From the NCBI GenBank assembly GCA_005888955.1, contig VBCS01000048.1, positions 1 through 7,410 on the forward strand: a stretch of DNA of 7,410 nt, written 5' to 3'. Positions within the stretch are counted from its first letter, which is position 1, and each line of letters opens with the position of its first letter. The DNA is from Betaproteobacteria bacterium. GTDB taxonomy: Bacteria; Pseudomonadota; Gammaproteobacteria; Burkholderiales; Casimicrobiaceae. This document shows, piece after piece, positions 6,939 to 7,410 of this stretch. The notes under the pieces are model-generated. The model ran no database searches and was not told the origin of the DNA. It saw only the letters and a program-made list of their open reading frames with translations. A program made the translations under genes and the position numbers.

Positions 6939-6954
6939 GCCGGATTCATCCGGC
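6939..6954 (-). repeat. Palindrome copy 2, overlapping the pdxJ stop codon
   Basis: The minus strand again reads GCCGGATGAATCCGGC, identical to copy 1. Here the reading frame runs GCC GGA TGA, so the palindrome encodes the last two residues of PdxJ (Ala-Gly) and its stop. A further small stem, CGAG-AAC-CTCG (6919-6929), lies between this and the REP-like unit. Confidence 0.75.
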
Positions 6955-7410
6955 GGCCTCCCGGATGAGCGCCTTCATCTGCCGCACGGCTTCGCGCAAG
7001 CCCACGAAGACGGCGCGGCTCACGATGGCGTGGCCGATGTGCAGCTCGCGCACGCCGGGGAGCGCCGCGATCGGCTGCACGTTGAAGTAGTTGAGCGCAT
7101 GGCCGGCGTTGAAACGCATTCCCAGCTCAAGAACGGCGGCACCCGCGGTGCGGATGTGGTCGAGCTCCTCGACGACGGCGGAGCTCTGCGGATCGCGGCC
7201 CTTGGCGTGAAATGCATGCGCATACGGTCCGGTATGGATTTCGCAGACCTTCGCGCCGATCCGCGCCGCAGCCTCGACCTGTCGCGTTTCGGCGTCGATG
7301 AAGACGCTGGTGACGATGCCGGCAGCGGCCAAGGTTGCAACGACGCCTTTGAGCCGCGCCTCCTGGCCCGCGACGTCGAGGCCGCCTTCGGTAGTCACTT
7401 CCTCCCGGCC
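6946..7410 (-). CDS. pdxJ: Pyridoxine 5'-phosphate synthase PdxJ, C-terminal part (5' end outside window)
   Basis: PdxJ condenses 1-deoxyxylulose 5-phosphate with 3-amino-2-oxopropyl phosphate to make pyridoxine 5'-phosphate, the ring-closing step of DXP-dependent vitamin B6 synthesis in the cytoplasm. The visible 154 residues cover roughly the last 60% of a protein of about 240-250. Recognisable segments are REEVTTEGGLDVAGQ at the window edge, VFIDAETRQVEAAARIGA, the KVCEIHTGPYA strand, FNAGHALNYFNV, and ELHIGHAIVSRAVFVGL, whose histidine matches an active-site His of the E. coli enzyme. The frame continues through the right edge with no stop; the GTG at 7398 is an internal valine, not a start. 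The C-terminus ALIREAAG aligns with E. coli's RLMLEARG, so the protein ends normally even though its stop lies in a palindrome. It is transcribed toward nagZ, probably as part of an rnc-era-recO-pdxJ type operon. Confidence 0.93.
   Translation of the reverse strand, partial: GREEVTTEGGLDVAGQEARLKGVVATLAAAGIVTSVFIDAETRQVEAAARIGAKVCEIHTGPYAHAFHAKGRDPQSSAVVEELDHIRTAGAAVLELGMRFNAGHALNYFNVQPIAALPGVRELHIGHAIVSRAVFVGLREAVRQMKALIREAAG

Overview
The window is GC-rich chromosomal DNA with tightly packed genes, most likely from a betaproteobacterium (Burkholderiales, Nitrosomonadales or a similar environmental lineage). I base this on high GC with strong third-position bias and on pdxJ next to nagZ, an arrangement I know from the betaproteobacterial rnc-era-recO-pdxJ-acpS-nagZ cluster. 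This placement is an inference, not the result of a search.

Layout: bases 1-5706 are read on the plus strand. In order they hold the 3' end of a Na+/phosphate cotransporter with a PhoU-like domain, an EamA/DMT permease, a large two-part flavoenzyme of the dimethylglycine/sarcosine dehydrogenase family (FAD oxidoreductase fused to a GcvT-like folate domain), an IclR-family regulator, and a TylF/MycF-type SAM methyltransferase. The first four are separated by only 9, 35 and 7 nt and could be one transcription unit. The permease, flavoenzyme and regulator make a plausible module for uptake and oxidation of a methylated amine or amino acid under IclR control. The methyltransferase is clearly less GC-rich than its neighbours and looks like a later arrival. 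Bases 5850-7410 are read on the minus strand and hold nagZ (complete, peptidoglycan recycling) and pdxJ (3' part, pyridoxine phosphate synthesis), convergent with the plus-strand block.

The most unusual structure is palindromic DNA at gene boundaries. Between pdxJ and nagZ the 76-nt gap and its edges are almost entirely consecutive hairpins. They include one REP-like unit (a GTAG tetranucleotide before a palindrome with an ATGAAT core) and two identical copies of GCCGGATGAATCCGGC. One copy supplies the nagZ start codon and the other the pdxJ stop codon. A second, unrelated inverted repeat (GGGTCAGA... / ...TCTGACCC) lies between the EamA gene and the flavoenzyme gene, beginning in the stop codon of the first and encoding the N-terminus of the second. 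No acpS lies between pdxJ and nagZ, where I would expect it. I found no tRNA, rRNA, CRISPR array, transposase gene or recognisable defence system.
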